Shown one piece after another: positions 43,737-52,339 of a stretch of 59,327 nt of DNA; position 1 is the stretch's first letter; each line of letters starts with the position of its first letter. The stretch covers positions 1 to 59,327 of the forward strand of contig CAJFOC010000056.1 of NCBI GenBank assembly GCA_904395815.1. Reading direction: 5' to 3'. The position numbers and the translations under genes were made by a program. The stretch comes from an uncultured Holdemania sp. Lineage in GTDB: Bacteria; Bacillota_I; Bacilli_A; Erysipelotrichales; Erysipelotrichaceae. Below the pieces are notes generated by a model. The model had not been told where the DNA came from, did no database searches, and saw only the letters and a program-made list of their open reading frames with translations.

Positions 43737-44486
43737 ATGAAAGTATGGCAAAAGTATCTTGAAGAAGAGATCAGCGCGTTGAGACGAATTGAGCAGACAC
43801 AGCGGGAAAACATCGATAAGGCCGCCCGGATCCTGGCCGACTGCACAAAAAAAGGAGGAATTATCCGGGTTTTCGGCTGCGGACATTCCCATCTGGTCGC
43901 TGATGATGTTTTCTATCGCTCCGCCACGCTGGGCAACGTTCAAGCGGTTCTGGAAGAAGCGGTCAGCGGCAACACCCAGATCACAAAATCAGGATTTCTG
44001 GAGAAAATGGAAGGCTATGCGGAAAACATAGTCAATTACTATCGCTTCGAACCGGATGACGCTGTCATCTGCATCTCCAATTCCGGCAACAATGCCGTGA
44101 CTCTGGAATTTGCCAGAATCTGTCAGGAAAGGGGATATCCGGTCATTGTTCTGACCAATACAGAATATTCGGCAATGCTGAAACCCCGTCACAGCTCCGG
44201 TAAGCATCTGATGGATTTCGGGGATGTCGTTCTTTCCAACTGTTCCGCAATCGGAGATGCGGTTGTCGATATTGAAGGATTACCGATGAAAGTGGGCTCA
44301 GCATCCTCCATTCCGTTTCTGTTTCTGATCAATGCCATTCTGGCAGAGGCTGTTGATCTGTGTGTCAAGGAAGGATTCATTCCGGATGTTTATTTCAACG
44401 GATCGCTGCGAGTCAACAATCCGGCCGTTGGCGATCACAATTTTGCGATTATCGACAAATACTTTTACAGAATGCGAAATTTATAA
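43737..44486 (+). CDS. SIS domain protein (UPF0309-like)
   Basis: SIS domains bind phosphosugars. The 249-residue protein has RVFGCGHSHLVADD near residue 44, CISNSGNNAVTLEFA near residue 112, and PVIVLTNTEYS; length and motifs fit the UPF0309 SIS family, whose members are often near N-acetylglucosamine or glycosylamine metabolism. No sugar transporter is adjacent here. ATG follows AGGGAGGGAC. Confidence 0.88.
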   Translation: MKVWQKYLEEEISALRRIEQTQRENIDKAARILADCTKKGGIIRVFGCGHSHLVADDVFYRSATLGNVQAVLEEAVSGNTQITKSGFLEKMEGYAENIVNYYRFEPDDAVICISNSGNNAVTLEFARICQERGYPVIVLTNTEYSAMLKPRHSSGKHLMDFGDVVLSNCSAIGDAVVDIEGLPMKVGSASSIPFLFLINAILAEAVDLCVKEGFIPDVYFNGSLRVNNPAVGDHNFAIIDKYFYRMRNL

Positions 44487-44582
44487 TCACTGAACCGGAC
44501 AGAGGCTTTCTGTCTGGTATGGAATATAACTTCGCATAATGTATATTATACGATTTTTATTCATGGACAAATCCAGAGATTG

Positions 44583-44614
44583 AAAAAAGCCGGCCCCCTG
44601 ATCTGAAAGCCGGC
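44583..44614 (-). terminator. Terminator of deoB
   Basis: GCCGGC arms separated by about 13 bases, followed on the minus strand by six T residues. Confidence 0.75.
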
Positions 44615-44622
44615 CGTATGCC

Positions 44623-45807
44623 TTATTTCAGTTCCTGCAGTCGTGACCGGCCGTAGGCAGGCATTGTGACCGCAAAGTTATCGGCGATCGTCGCACCGAT
44701 GTCCGCAAAGGTTTCTGCCAGCGGCAGCAGACCGGCACCGCTCAGCGATGGTGAAGTGACAATCAGCGGAACCATTTCACGGGTATGATCCGTTCCGGTA
44801 TGACATGGATCATTGCCGTGATCCGCGGTGATCATCAAAAGATCGTCGCTGCGCAGACAGGAAATCAACTCACCCAGAAGCTGGTCAAAATCTTCCAGTT
44901 CAGCCGCATAGCCCTGAGGATTGCGCCGATGTCCCCATTTGGCGTCAAAATCGACCAGATTGACAAAGCACAGTCCGGTAAAATCCCGTTCTGTCAGTTC
45001 GATCGTCTGCTGCATGCCATGATGGCTGCTTTCTGACTTCAAAGCGTCCGTAATTCCTTCTCCATCAAAGATATCTTTGATTTTACCGACGCTGATCACC
45101 TCGTATCCGGCCTCTTTCAGGCTGTTGAGTACGGTAGGGCCAAATGGCTTCAGCGCCAGATCATGACGGTTGCTGGTACGGATAAAGTGCCCCTTCCCTT
45201 CACCGATAAACGGCCGGGCAATGACCCGTCCTACCTTCCATTCATCTTTCATCGTCAGTTCGCGGGCAATCTCGCAGCAGCGATACAGCTCATCCAGACC
45301 GAACGTCTGCTCATGGGCAGCTATCTGCAGCACGGAATCTGCCGAAGTATAGACGATCATTTCCCCGCTCTTCATATGACGCTCTCCCAGCTCATCCAGA
45401 ATCTCCGTTCCGCTGGCCGACTTGTTGCCGATCACCGGATGACCACAGCGCCGCTGCAGCTCCTCGATCAGCTCTTGCGGAAATCCGGTATCCGTAAACG
45501 TCTGAAACGGTCTGTCAATGTACAGTCCCATCATCTCCCAGTGTCCGGTCATCGTATCTTTTCCTACTGAAGCTTCCAGCATTTTGGTATAGTATCCCTG
45601 CGGGTCACGCTGCGGATGGATTCCCTGAATCGGATGCAGATTGCCATAACCGAGTCTTTCCATGTTCGGCATCGATAATCCGCCGACCGCTGCAGCCGTG
45701 TGACCGATTGTATCCGTTCCGCCATCGCCATACCGCTGGGCATCCGGCATGGCGCCAATCCCTACCGAATCCATGACTACGACAAAAATTCTTTTAAATT
45801 TTTTCAT
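44623..45807 (-). CDS. deoB: Phosphopentomutase
   Basis: DeoB interconverts (deoxy)ribose 1- and 5-phosphate in nucleoside salvage. The 394-residue alkaline-phosphatase-fold enzyme begins [23 protein letters not shown], has GTDTIGHTA, and ends with the metal motif [12 protein letters not shown] 45807 follows AAAGGA; the long open frame upstream overlaps xerD and is not part of the protein. It lies 46 bases after xerD, the same pairing as ripX-drm in B. subtilis. Confidence 0.96.
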   Translation of the reverse strand: MKKFKRIFVVVMDSVGIGAMPDAQRYGDGGTDTIGHTAAAVGGLSMPNMERLGYGNLHPIQGIHPQRDPQGYYTKMLEASVGKDTMTGHWEMMGLYIDRPFQTFTDTGFPQELIEELQRRCGHPVIGNKSASGTEILDELGERHMKSGEMIVYTSADSVLQIAAHEQTFGLDELYRCCEIARELTMKDEWKVGRVIARPFIGEGKGHFIRTSNRHDLALKPFGPTVLNSLKEAGYEVISVGKIKDIFDGEGITDALKSESSHHGMQQTIELTERDFTGLCFVNLVDFDAKWGHRRNPQGYAAELEDFDQLLGELISCLRSDDLLMITADHGNDPCHTGTDHTREMVPLIVTSPSLSGAGLLPLAETFADIGATIADNFAVTMPAYGRSRLQELK

Positions 45808-45853
45808 TTTGTATTTCCTTTCTTCATCTTCTTGTCTGAATCTGTACTGTTCA

Positions 45854-46759
45854 TCATCTTTTTTCATTTTCATCATTCCAGTATTTTCCCAGCGTCTGAT
45901 CATAGACGCCGCGCAAGCGCTGGCGGTCCACATGCGTATAGATCTGTGTCGTCGTGATATCCGCATGCCCCAAAAGTTCCTGCACAGTCCGCAGATCCGC
46001 TCCCCCTTCCAGCATATGCGTCGCATAGGAATGCCGCAGTTTGTGCGGTGTGATGGGCTTGTCAATTCCGGCCTGCATGCAGATTTCCCGCAGCTTCTTT
46101 TCAATCGATTCCGTCGTCGTTTTCTTCCCCAGCCGGGTGATGAAAAACAACGATGTCGGCTTGGTCTGAAACAGCGGCCGCACTGTATCCGCATACTGCC
46201 GAACCACTTTCAGCGACTGTTTTGGAATTGGAACGATCCGCTCCTTATCGCCCTTGCCTCGAATTCTCAGCATTCCCAGCTCCAGATCAATCTGACTGAC
46301 TGTCAGAGCCGCACATTCGCTGACCCGCAACCCGCAACCGTAAATCAGTTCCATGATCGCATGCCAGCGAATCGATTCCGCTGAGGAATCAAACTGTGCC
46401 ATGATTTTTTCCACTTCTTCCCGGGTACAGTACACCGGCAGTCTTCCCGGCTGCTGCAGATGCTGAATCTCAGCCGAGGGATCTTCTTCGTTATAGCGAA
46501 ATGCCAGAAACTGATGGAAACTGCGAATCACAGTGATCATCCGGTTGACGGAAGAAGCCGCATATTCCCGGGACTGAATCCGGATCAGCTCCTCAATCAT
46601 GGAAATATCAATCTGTTCAGTCCGGTCGATCTGATGATGGGCAAGATATTCCATATACCGGCGCAGATCGCTTTGATAACTGATCACAGTTTTCTGCGCT
46701 TTGGGAAACTGCATCGTGATGTACATCCGATATTGTTTTTCCGCTTCCTTCAATTCCAC
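45854..46759 (-). CDS. xerD: Tyrosine recombinase XerD
   Basis: XerD resolves chromosome dimers at dif with XerC. The 301-residue protein has an N-terminal SAM-like core-binding domain and the catalytic set: Arg in GCGLRVSE, Lys in [31 protein letters not shown] with the nucleophilic Tyr. GTG 46759 is the start, with AAGGGATC upstream. Gene order with deoB and spoIIM supports XerD/RipX rather than a mobile integrase. Confidence 0.94.
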   Translation of the reverse strand: MELKEAEKQYRMYITMQFPKAQKTVISYQSDLRRYMEYLAHHQIDRTEQIDISMIEELIRIQSREYAASSVNRMITVIRSFHQFLAFRYNEEDPSAEIQHLQQPGRLPVYCTREEVEKIMAQFDSSAESIRWHAIMELIYGCGLRVSECAALTVSQIDLELGMLRIRGKGDKERIVPIPKQSLKVVRQYADTVRPLFQTKPTSLFFITRLGKKTTTESIEKKLREICMQAGIDKPITPHKLRHSYATHMLEGGADLRTVQELLGHADITTTQIYTHVDRQRLRGVYDQTLGKYWNDENEKR

Positions 46760-46779
46760 AACGATCCCTTGCCTTCTGC

Positions 46780-46788
46780 CTCATTATA
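46780..46788 (-). promoter_or_regulatory. Extended -10 of xerD-deoB
   Basis: Minus strand TGTTATAAT (TGn extension, TATAAT core at 46783-46788), 24 bases before the GTG; -35 weak. Confidence 0.55.
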
Positions 46789-46902
46789 ACACAGAAATAT
46801 CCCCTTCGCTACCGCTGCCAGCCGTTGTCTTTCCGCGCACACAGCGCAAATGAAAAGAGGCTTTTCCAGTTTCTGCTGTGAGTCAAGAAAACGAAAAAAG
46901 CC

Positions 46903-47412
46903 CTATTTTTTTCTGCGCGTCAGAAATACCCCTGTCCACGCTGCGATCAAAACCAGAGGCGCTACTCTGACAAAAACCCATTCGCCCCCATGAACCAGCA
47001 CTCCCAGGACCGCCGTTTCCGGATCGCGGTAATTCCATGCCAGATACGGACTTTTCCATGCCGCCAGCATGAGCGTGATGATCACGATGACCACGCCCAC
47101 TCCAAGACACAATCCGCGAATGATCCGTCTTCGCATGTCTTTTCTCTGCGCCAGCTGCAGGTTGATGATCTCCAGCCGGGCGGCAATGGTTTGAAGATCC
47201 TCCGCTTCCTCCGTTCTGACCGTTTCTTTAAGCAACATGCTGACCGGAGTTTCAAGCACCTCAGATAATGCCAGCAGCATTTCAGAATCCGGAACGGACA
47301 GGCCTCGCTCCCATTTGGAAACCGTCTGTCGGACTACATTCAGTTTGGCCGCCAGTTCCTGTTGTGAAAGACCTTCCGCTTTTCTCAGTGTTCGAATATT
47401 CTCATGCAGCAT
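46903..47412 (-). CDS. XRE family regulator with C-terminal membrane segments
   Basis: The 169-residue protein has an N-terminal helix-turn-helix (IRTLRKAEGLSQQELAAKLN, then RQTVSKWERGLSVPDSEML), a linker, and two hydrophobic segments (about 101-120 and 143-162). Membrane-tethered XRE regulators are common in Firmicutes; the target is unknown. ATG 47412 follows AAAGGAG with ten-base spacing. A palindrome lies between the promoter and the ribosome site, suggesting autoregulation. Confidence 0.85.
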   Translation of the reverse strand: MLHENIRTLRKAEGLSQQELAAKLNVVRQTVSKWERGLSVPDSEMLLALSEVLETPVSMLLKETVRTEEAEDLQTIAARLEIINLQLAQRKDMRRRIIRGLCLGVGVVIVIITLMLAAWKSPYLAWNYRDPETAVLGVLVHGGEWVFVRVAPLVLIAAWTGVFLTRRKK

Positions 47413-47431
47413 TCTTCCATCACTCCTTTTT

Positions 47432-47447
47432 GCGGTATTGCTACCGC
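47432..47447. promoter_or_regulatory. Palindromic operator candidate for the XRE gene
   Basis: GCGGTA-TTGC-TACCGC, a perfect 16-base palindrome with a four-base centre, begins one base past the -10 box and so covers the likely transcription start. Confidence 0.55.
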
Positions 47448-47448
47448 T

Positions 47449-47477
47449 ATTGTACGAAGAAGAGGCCGTTGCCGCAA
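47449..47477 (-). promoter_or_regulatory. Promoter of the XRE gene
   Basis: Minus strand TTGCGG, 17-base spacer, TACAAT. Confidence 0.65.
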
Positions 47478-47563
47478 GCAACGTCCGGCAACATTTCCAG
47501 CAAAACAAGGATCTGGCCCATTTGTGCCGCCCATCCGCTCTTTCAAACAGGGATCGTCAGATG

Positions 47564-47590
47564 AAAAAGGCAGATCTTTTCTGATCTGCC
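47564..47590 (-). terminator. Terminator of spoIIM
   Basis: Eight-base stem GGCAGATC/GATCTGCC, six-base loop, five T residues on the minus strand. Confidence 0.85.
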
Positions 47591-47613
47591 GAATCGTCAC
47601 AAAGAGTCGAACA

Positions 47614-48237
47614 CTAATCCATCATGGCAAAAATTTCCATCAGCTGGATAACCAGAGTCGATTTGATCCATGAGGAAAACAATACCAGAAGCAGTGAAAA
47701 AATCAATACGTTGAGCCGGCTGTTGATCAGTCCGGTCAAAGAGAAATGTTCCGATTCATAGCCAAGGCATTTACGGACCAGCGCATAGGAAATCTCGATA
47801 CTGATCACAGAGACAAGAAAAAGCGCGATCAGATCAAACAGGACCTGTGGAATCAGAGTCAGGATAATACCGACGATCCCCTTAAGCTGATATGTCAGAA
47901 CATACAGAATGCAGGAAAATCCGATCTGCACTCCCTTGGTGAAGAAAATAAATCCGATCAGCGGTATTCCGGCCAGAGAAAAGCCAAGAAACGCTACCGC
48001 CAGCAGAAACAGAATGTTCGTCACAAACTGGCTGGTGAAAAACGCCTGCGGTTCCACGCTGGTAATCACCGTCGTTAACAGAACGGAAGAAAGCCGCTCC
48101 ACGTCGCTGGCGCTGATCCAGCGGGAAAGCAGTACACCGGTAATCATCCCGAAGATCAGCAGAATCAGAAGAAAGTGAAACTGGTTTTTATGCTGCTGGG
48201 AAAAGTGCGACAATCGGATTGAGTTCAGTCGTTTCAT
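47614..48237 (-). CDS. spoIIM: Stage II sporulation protein M
   Basis: SpoIIM works with SpoIID and SpoIIP in septal peptidoglycan remodelling during engulfment. The 207-residue protein has a basic N-terminus and about five membrane segments, with LLIFGMITGVLLSRWIS and the conserved glycine-rich GIPLIGFIFFTKGVQIGF segment. ATG 48237 follows AGGAGGG. A sigma-E-like promoter lies immediately upstream. In B. subtilis it is also near ripX-drm. Confidence 0.92.
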   Translation of the reverse strand: MKRLNSIRLSHFSQQHKNQFHFLLILLIFGMITGVLLSRWISASDVERLSSVLLTTVITSVEPQAFFTSQFVTNILFLLAVAFLGFSLAGIPLIGFIFFTKGVQIGFSCILYVLTYQLKGIVGIILTLIPQVLFDLIALFLVSVISIEISYALVRKCLGYESEHFSLTGLINSRLNVLIFSLLLVLFSSWIKSTLVIQLMEIFAMMD

Positions 48238-48253
48238 AAGTCCCTCCTGTTCT

Positions 48254-48281
48254 ACTTTATGAACAGAGGATGGGAATATGC
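48254..48281 (-). promoter_or_regulatory. Sigma-E-like promoter of spoIIM
   Basis: Minus strand GCATATT, 13-base spacer, CATAAAGT; the known sigma-E consensus is KMATATT and CATACANT. The -35 box reaches the dinB stop codon. The predicted start leaves a very short leader that still contains the ribosome site. Confidence 0.6.
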
Positions 48282-49453
48282 TATTTCCGGCGGCTTTGCG
48301 CCAGACATCCGGCAGTGGTCAGATGACCGCCCTGCTCCAGCTGCCGATTCAGCCGTTCAATCAGTTCTCCCGTCGCTTCCTGTACGGGGGTATCGAAAAG
48401 ATTCATCTGCTGGCGCTGCTCATGAATCCCGCTGAGATCGCTCAGACTGATCCCCAGATGACGCAAAGGGCGATCTTCGTAATTCTCATCAAACAGCTCC
48501 ATGGCAATTTCAAACAGATCGTCAGCCCGAAAAATTGGCTGCGGCAGTTTGCGGGAACGGACATGCGTATCAAAATCATCATAACGGATAGAAACAGAGG
48601 CCAGCGTTCCCTGTTTGTCTTCCTCCATCAGCCGGCGGCTGAGCCGGTCTGCCAGCCGGCGAAACAAAACGCGGACTTCCTCGTCGCTGGAAAAATCATA
48701 ATTGAGCGTCGTCGACTGACTCATCGATTTGACATCCGATTCGCACACCAGTTCACGATCATCCTCTCCCCTGGCCCGCCGGATAAAGATCGCCGCATTC
48801 TTTCCCAGAATCGGCTGAAGAATCTCCGGCTGCGTGATGTGGGCCAGATCTCCAATCGTAAGGATTCCTTTTTCCCGCATCAGCGGCGCCGTTTTCTTGC
48901 CAATCCCGCGCATTTCCTCGATGGGCAGCGGCCACAGTTTCACCGGGACTTCCTGTTTGCGCAATACGGTAATTCCCATTGGCTTTTTCATGTCACTGGC
49001 CATTTTGGCCAGAAATTTATTCGGCGCCACTCCGATGGAACATTTCAGATGCAAATCTGCCGACAGCTCCTGCTGAAGCTGCCAGGCCAGATCCAGCGGC
49101 CGGCGAAACTGTCGGATCGCTTCGCTCATATCGGCGTAACATTCGTCGATGGAGGCTTTTTCCACCTGACTTGTATATCGCTTCACATAACGGATAAACT
49201 GATCTGACAGTTCTTCATAGAAATCGTGATGTCCTTTGACCACGATCAGCTGCGGACACAGCGAAAGTGCTTCTCTGATCGGCATGGCGGAATGAACGCC
49301 AAACTGCCGCGCCTCATAGGATGCGGTAGCGACGACACTGCGCTTGCTCAGTCCGCTGATCGCAATCGGCTTTCCCTTCAGAGAAGGATCCAGCAGCAGT
49401 TCCGCACTGGCAAAAAAAGCGTTCAGATCGATATGAAACAGAACCTTGCCCAT
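48281..49453 (-). CDS. dinB: DNA polymerase IV
   Basis: This Y-family translesion polymerase begins MGKVLFHIDLNAFFASAE (first metal Asp), has SIDECYADM near residue 100 (catalytic Asp-Glu), and ends in a little-finger domain; 390 residues. ATG 49453 follows AAAGGAGG with suitable spacing; the in-frame ATG at 49474 precedes that site and is not the start. The C-terminus has no clear clamp-binding motif that I can assign. Confidence 0.94.
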   Translation of the reverse strand: MGKVLFHIDLNAFFASAELLLDPSLKGKPIAISGLSKRSVVATASYEARQFGVHSAMPIREALSLCPQLIVVKGHHDFYEELSDQFIRYVKRYTSQVEKASIDECYADMSEAIRQFRRPLDLAWQLQQELSADLHLKCSIGVAPNKFLAKMASDMKKPMGITVLRKQEVPVKLWPLPIEEMRGIGKKTAPLMREKGILTIGDLAHITQPEILQPILGKNAAIFIRRARGEDDRELVCESDVKSMSQSTTLNYDFSSDEEVRVLFRRLADRLSRRLMEEDKQGTLASVSIRYDDFDTHVRSRKLPQPIFRADDLFEIAMELFDENYEDRPLRHLGISLSDLSGIHEQRQQMNLFDTPVQEATGELIERLNRQLEQGGHLTTAGCLAQSRRK

Positions 49454-49476
49454 AGCTCCGCCTCCTTTGCTCATCC

Positions 49477-49485
49477 ATTATATCA
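49477..49485 (-). promoter_or_regulatory. Extended -10 of dinB
   Basis: Minus strand TGATATAAT, 23 bases before the ATG; -35 weak. Confidence 0.5.
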
Positions 49486-49538
49486 CTGGCTTGAACTTTT
49501 TTCATCTTCATTTCCCTCTCAGCAAATCCCAATCCAAA

Positions 49539-49560
49539 GAAAAAACCGGAAAGCTCCGGT
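49539..49560 (-). terminator. Terminator of spo0A
   Basis: ACCGGA/TCCGGT stem with TTTTTTC following on the minus strand. Confidence 0.75.
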
Positions 49561-50393
49561 CAGCCGTTCAGGCGCAGCGTTTCATGATGATCCTTAAGAC
49601 GATGCTCCAGGCGCAGCTTATCTGCGATCATCGCGATGAATTCGGAATTGGTCGGTTTGGCTTTGGAGGCGCTGATCGTATAGGCGAAAATTTCATCGAT
49701 CGCGTCGATATTGCCCCGATTCCATGCTACTTCAATTGCATGCCGGATTGCCCGTTCAACCCGTGAACTGGTCGTCATGTAGCGACGGGCAATTTCCGGA
49801 TACAGCACCTTGGTAATCTGTCCGAGATAGTCCACATTCAGATAGGTTTCCAGAATGGCTGTCCGCAGATACATATATCCTTTGATATGAGCAGGAATGC
49901 CGATTTCATGAAGAATATCCGTGATCTCCCGTTCCAGCTGCAACCGGGCCAGCCGCTGCTGATCCTGTTGTTCTCCTTCTGCCCTCCGGATATCCCCTGC
50001 CGTTTTGGATGCCGGTTTCTGATAGCTGCAGACCTGACTGATCTTGTCACAGAGAACCCGGGCTTCCACCGGCTTCAGCAGAAAGTAATCCACCTGATAT
50101 TTCTGCATGTCCGCAATCATCAGATCGTTGACAAATGAGGATGTACAAAGAATTTTGGATGGATGAATTCCTTCCCTGCTCAGCGCGCTCAGCACTTCCA
50201 TTCCATCCATTTTCGGCATGATGCAGTCCAGGATCAGCACATCCGGTCTGGCAGAGCGAACCCGCTCCAGACATTCCCGGCCATCCCGACAGCTGGGAAG
50301 TACATTCCACTCTGCTCTTTTGCGCATTTCCCGTTCCGCCTGTTCTCTGAATTCCCTGCCGTTCTCACACAGCAGAATCTTAATCTGTTTCAT
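49560..50393 (-). CDS. spo0A: Sporulation master regulator Spo0A
   Basis: Phosphorylated Spo0A commits cells to sporulation. The 277-residue protein has a receiver domain (phospho-Asp D56 in [13 protein letters not shown], switch Thr/Ser in ILCTSSF, Lys in LLKPVE) and the near-invariant C-terminal DNA-binding domain [20 protein letters not shown]. The acidic pocket reads CEN at residues 9-11, where Bacillus has two Asp. ATG 50393 follows AGGGAGTGAGCGG; GTG at 50405 is less likely. Two 0A-box-like sites lie upstream. Confidence 0.96.
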   Translation of the reverse strand: MKQIKILLCENGREFREQAEREMRKRAEWNVLPSCRDGRECLERVRSARPDVLILDCIMPKMDGMEVLSALSREGIHPSKILCTSSFVNDLMIADMQKYQVDYFLLKPVEARVLCDKISQVCSYQKPASKTAGDIRRAEGEQQDQQRLARLQLEREITDILHEIGIPAHIKGYMYLRTAILETYLNVDYLGQITKVLYPEIARRYMTTSSRVERAIRHAIEVAWNRGNIDAIDEIFAYTISASKAKPTNSEFIAMIADKLRLEHRLKDHHETLRLNG

Positions 50394-50449
50394 TTTTCCG
50401 CTCACTCCCTCTTCGCTGATACCATTTTATGGAAATCCTCCGTCACAGT

Positions 50450-50468
50450 TCGTCGAAAAAGGTCGAAA
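50450..50468. promoter_or_regulatory. Tandem 0A-box-like sites upstream of spo0A
   Basis: Two GTCGAA cores (50452-50457 and 50462-50467) lie ten bases apart on the plus strand. The first sits in TTCGTCGAAAAA, one mismatch from the Bacillus 0A box TTTGTCGAAAAA. They are about 60 bases upstream of the spo0A ATG. Confidence 0.5.
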
Positions 50469-50507
50469 GCCCCAGAATATTTTCAGCGTTTGCCTGATTT
50501 GCCCAGA

Positions 50508-50539
50508 GATGAAAAGAAATGCCCGAATTCAGGCATTTC
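50508..50539 (-). terminator. Terminator of spoIVB
   Basis: Stem GAAATGCC/GGCATTTC (50516-50523 and 50532-50539) followed on the minus strand by TTTTC. Confidence 0.7.
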
Positions 50540-50553
50540 CCAGTTTCTGTTCC

Positions 50554-51558
50554 TCAGACAGAGTCGCTTTCTTCCAGCATCCAGTCGATATAAATACCAT
50601 AACCGCTGGCGGGCTGATTGGTAACCATATGCGTAACGGCGCCCACCAGTTTGCCGTCCTGAAGAATCGGAGATCCGCTCATGCCCTGAACAATACCGCC
50701 GGTTTTGCTGATCAGCTGCGGATCCGTCACTTCAAAGCGAATTCCCTTCACTGCCTGTTCACTCTGACTTTTGACTTCCGTAATCCGGATTGAATAACGC
50801 TGCGGAGTTGATCCTTCCAGTACCGTATAGATCTCAGCGGTTCCGACATGCACTTCGTCCCGTCCGCCAACCGGTACAACTTTGGCCTCTTTGGGAATGG
50901 AGGAAACCTGACCGTAAAGTCCATAGATCGTATTCTTGCTGACCATTCCTACCGGTATCAGACTTTCAGAACGACAGATCTTTTCCCCGGGATTGCCCGC
51001 TGAAGATTTTCGTAATGAAACGACCGTGGCCTTGAAAACTTCTCCCATGGAAACATCTGCAGGCGTGCTCTGCCCTTCTTCCGCGATCTCATGTCCCAGT
51101 GCGCCGAAGGTCATTGAGGAAGGATCATAATAGGTCAATGTCCCGATCCCCTTGATTTTATCCTTGACATACAGACCGGTTTTAAAGACCTTTTCCTCTT
51201 CCAGATAACAGACCAGCAGCGTGGCCGCCACTTTTTCTCCATCGCGAATAACCATCACCGGAATCTGATTGCGGCTTTTCTGCAGCGGCTTCAGATTGGA
51301 AAACAGATCTTCCACATTACGAATCGTCCGGCCGTTGGATTCAACAATCCGATCCCCGACCTGAACCGTGCCTTCTTCCGCGGCCGATACGATTTCTCCA
51401 TTCATCGCAAAATCATACATGCCGCTGACGTAGACGCCGTCATAATTGACAGTAATCGCAATGGTATCTCCGCCCAGCACTACCGTTTCGCTGACCGCAT
51501 GAAGCGGAAGCGGCTGGATCAGCCACAACAAAAAGCTCAGACACAGAAACTTTTTCAT
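50554..51558 (-). CDS. spoIVB: SpoIVB peptidase
   Basis: SpoIVB is secreted by the forespore and cleaves SpoIVFA, releasing pro-sigma-K processing. The 334-residue protein has a signal-anchor (residues 2-21), a PDZ domain (about 65-130, GTVQVGDRIVESNG), and the SA-clan protease domain with His in GALGHEI near residue 155 and Ser in GMSGSPIL near residue 293. ATG 51558 follows GGAGGTGA. A promoter with CATACTA lies upstream. The spoIVB-spo0A order is conserved in spore formers. Confidence 0.95.
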   Translation of the reverse strand: MKKFLCLSFLLWLIQPLPLHAVSETVVLGGDTIAITVNYDGVYVSGMYDFAMNGEIVSAAEEGTVQVGDRIVESNGRTIRNVEDLFSNLKPLQKSRNQIPVMVIRDGEKVAATLLVCYLEEEKVFKTGLYVKDKIKGIGTLTYYDPSSMTFGALGHEIAEEGQSTPADVSMGEVFKATVVSLRKSSAGNPGEKICRSESLIPVGMVSKNTIYGLYGQVSSIPKEAKVVPVGGRDEVHVGTAEIYTVLEGSTPQRYSIRITEVKSQSEQAVKGIRFEVTDPQLISKTGGIVQGMSGSPILQDGKLVGAVTHMVTNQPASGYGIYIDWMLEESDSV

Positions 51559-51582
51559 TACATTTCACCTCCGCAGCAGGAA

Positions 51583-51613
51583 TAGTATGGATGAAACAGC
51601 TGAGCTTTATGTC
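51583..51613 (-). promoter_or_regulatory. Sigma-G/F-like promoter of spoIVB
   Basis: Minus strand GACATA, 18-base spacer, CATACTA. The -10 matches the forespore consensus fully; the -35 shares only CATA with TGCATA. Confidence 0.5.
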
Positions 51614-51629
51614 CTGTTAATTCTTACCA

Positions 51630-51652
51630 GAGGCAGAAAAAGGGATCATCCC
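51630..51652 (-). terminator. Weak terminator after the nitroreductase gene
   Basis: GGGGATGATCCC can form a short stem, followed by TTTTTC on the minus strand; it overlaps the stop codon. Confidence 0.4.
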
Positions 51653-52314
51653 CATTGAACATGTTCTTTTCCGGCTCCCAGTTCGAAGTGATACTTCACA
51701 ATCCCCAGGTCGATCTTGCTGTAAAAACCAAGTCCGGCTTTGGCGCTGACGACGTTGTCCTTCAGAAAAAACGTGAATTTCTGCTGATTCATCGCAGTAG
51801 GCGCCAGCAGCGCAGCGTCCACACCGTTGAGAAACCACTCCGGTACCGGAGTCTGCGTCGTTTTCATGACCGCTTCTCTGCTCTTGCAGCGATGAGCGAC
51901 ACCCAGATGGGTTCCGTATCCGATGGCGATGACAAGGCAGAGCTTCTCTCCTTTGGCCAGCGCAAAAGAGGCGCTGGATTTACCATAGGTGAGCGCCACC
52001 CAGCACGTATTCAGTCCGAGCGTCTGCGCGTAAAGCACAATTTTCTCACCGTAATACCCGCATTTTTCCTCCAGATCAGCGCTTTTTCTGCCGGCCAGAA
52101 TGATATAATTTCTGACATTGGAAAATTGGCCGTAATGAGCGAGGAAGTTCTGAAACGCCTGCGGTTGGTCTCGTATCAGTTCCAGATGAAGTCCGCTTTC
52201 CTTTCTGCACTGATCGATCACCGCATTCAGCGCCTCAAGTACCGGGCCCTCAATGGGCTGCTGCGTATAGGAACGGACAGAATGCCGTGCCGATATGGCC
52301 TCTAAAAGTGTCAT
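51646..52314 (-). CDS. Nitroreductase family protein
   Basis: The 222-residue protein starts MTLLEAISARHSVRSYTQQPI, the FMN-phosphate-binding motif of nitroreductases, and has GEKIVLYAQTLGLNTCWVAL and a C-terminal LLAPTAMNQQKFTF segment. These point to an FMN-dependent NAD(P)H oxidoreductase of the putative TM1586-like nitroreductase group; the substrate is unknown. ATG follows GGAGGATTG. It lies 25 bases after arsR and is likely its regulatory target. Confidence 0.87.
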   Translation of the reverse strand: MTLLEAISARHSVRSYTQQPIEGPVLEALNAVIDQCRKESGLHLELIRDQPQAFQNFLAHYGQFSNVRNYIILAGRKSADLEEKCGYYGEKIVLYAQTLGLNTCWVALTYGKSSASFALAKGEKLCLVIAIGYGTHLGVAHRCKSREAVMKTTQTPVPEWFLNGVDAALLAPTAMNQQKFTFFLKDNVVSAKAGLGFYSKIDLGIVKYHFELGAGKEHVQWG

Positions 52315-52339
52315 AAATCAATCCTCCAGTTTCTCTGAT

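Noticed and set aside
46195-46759. xerD as part of a mobile element or integron
   Set aside because: No attachment repeats or cargo are near, and the xerD-deoB-spoIIM order is the conserved chromosomal arrangement.
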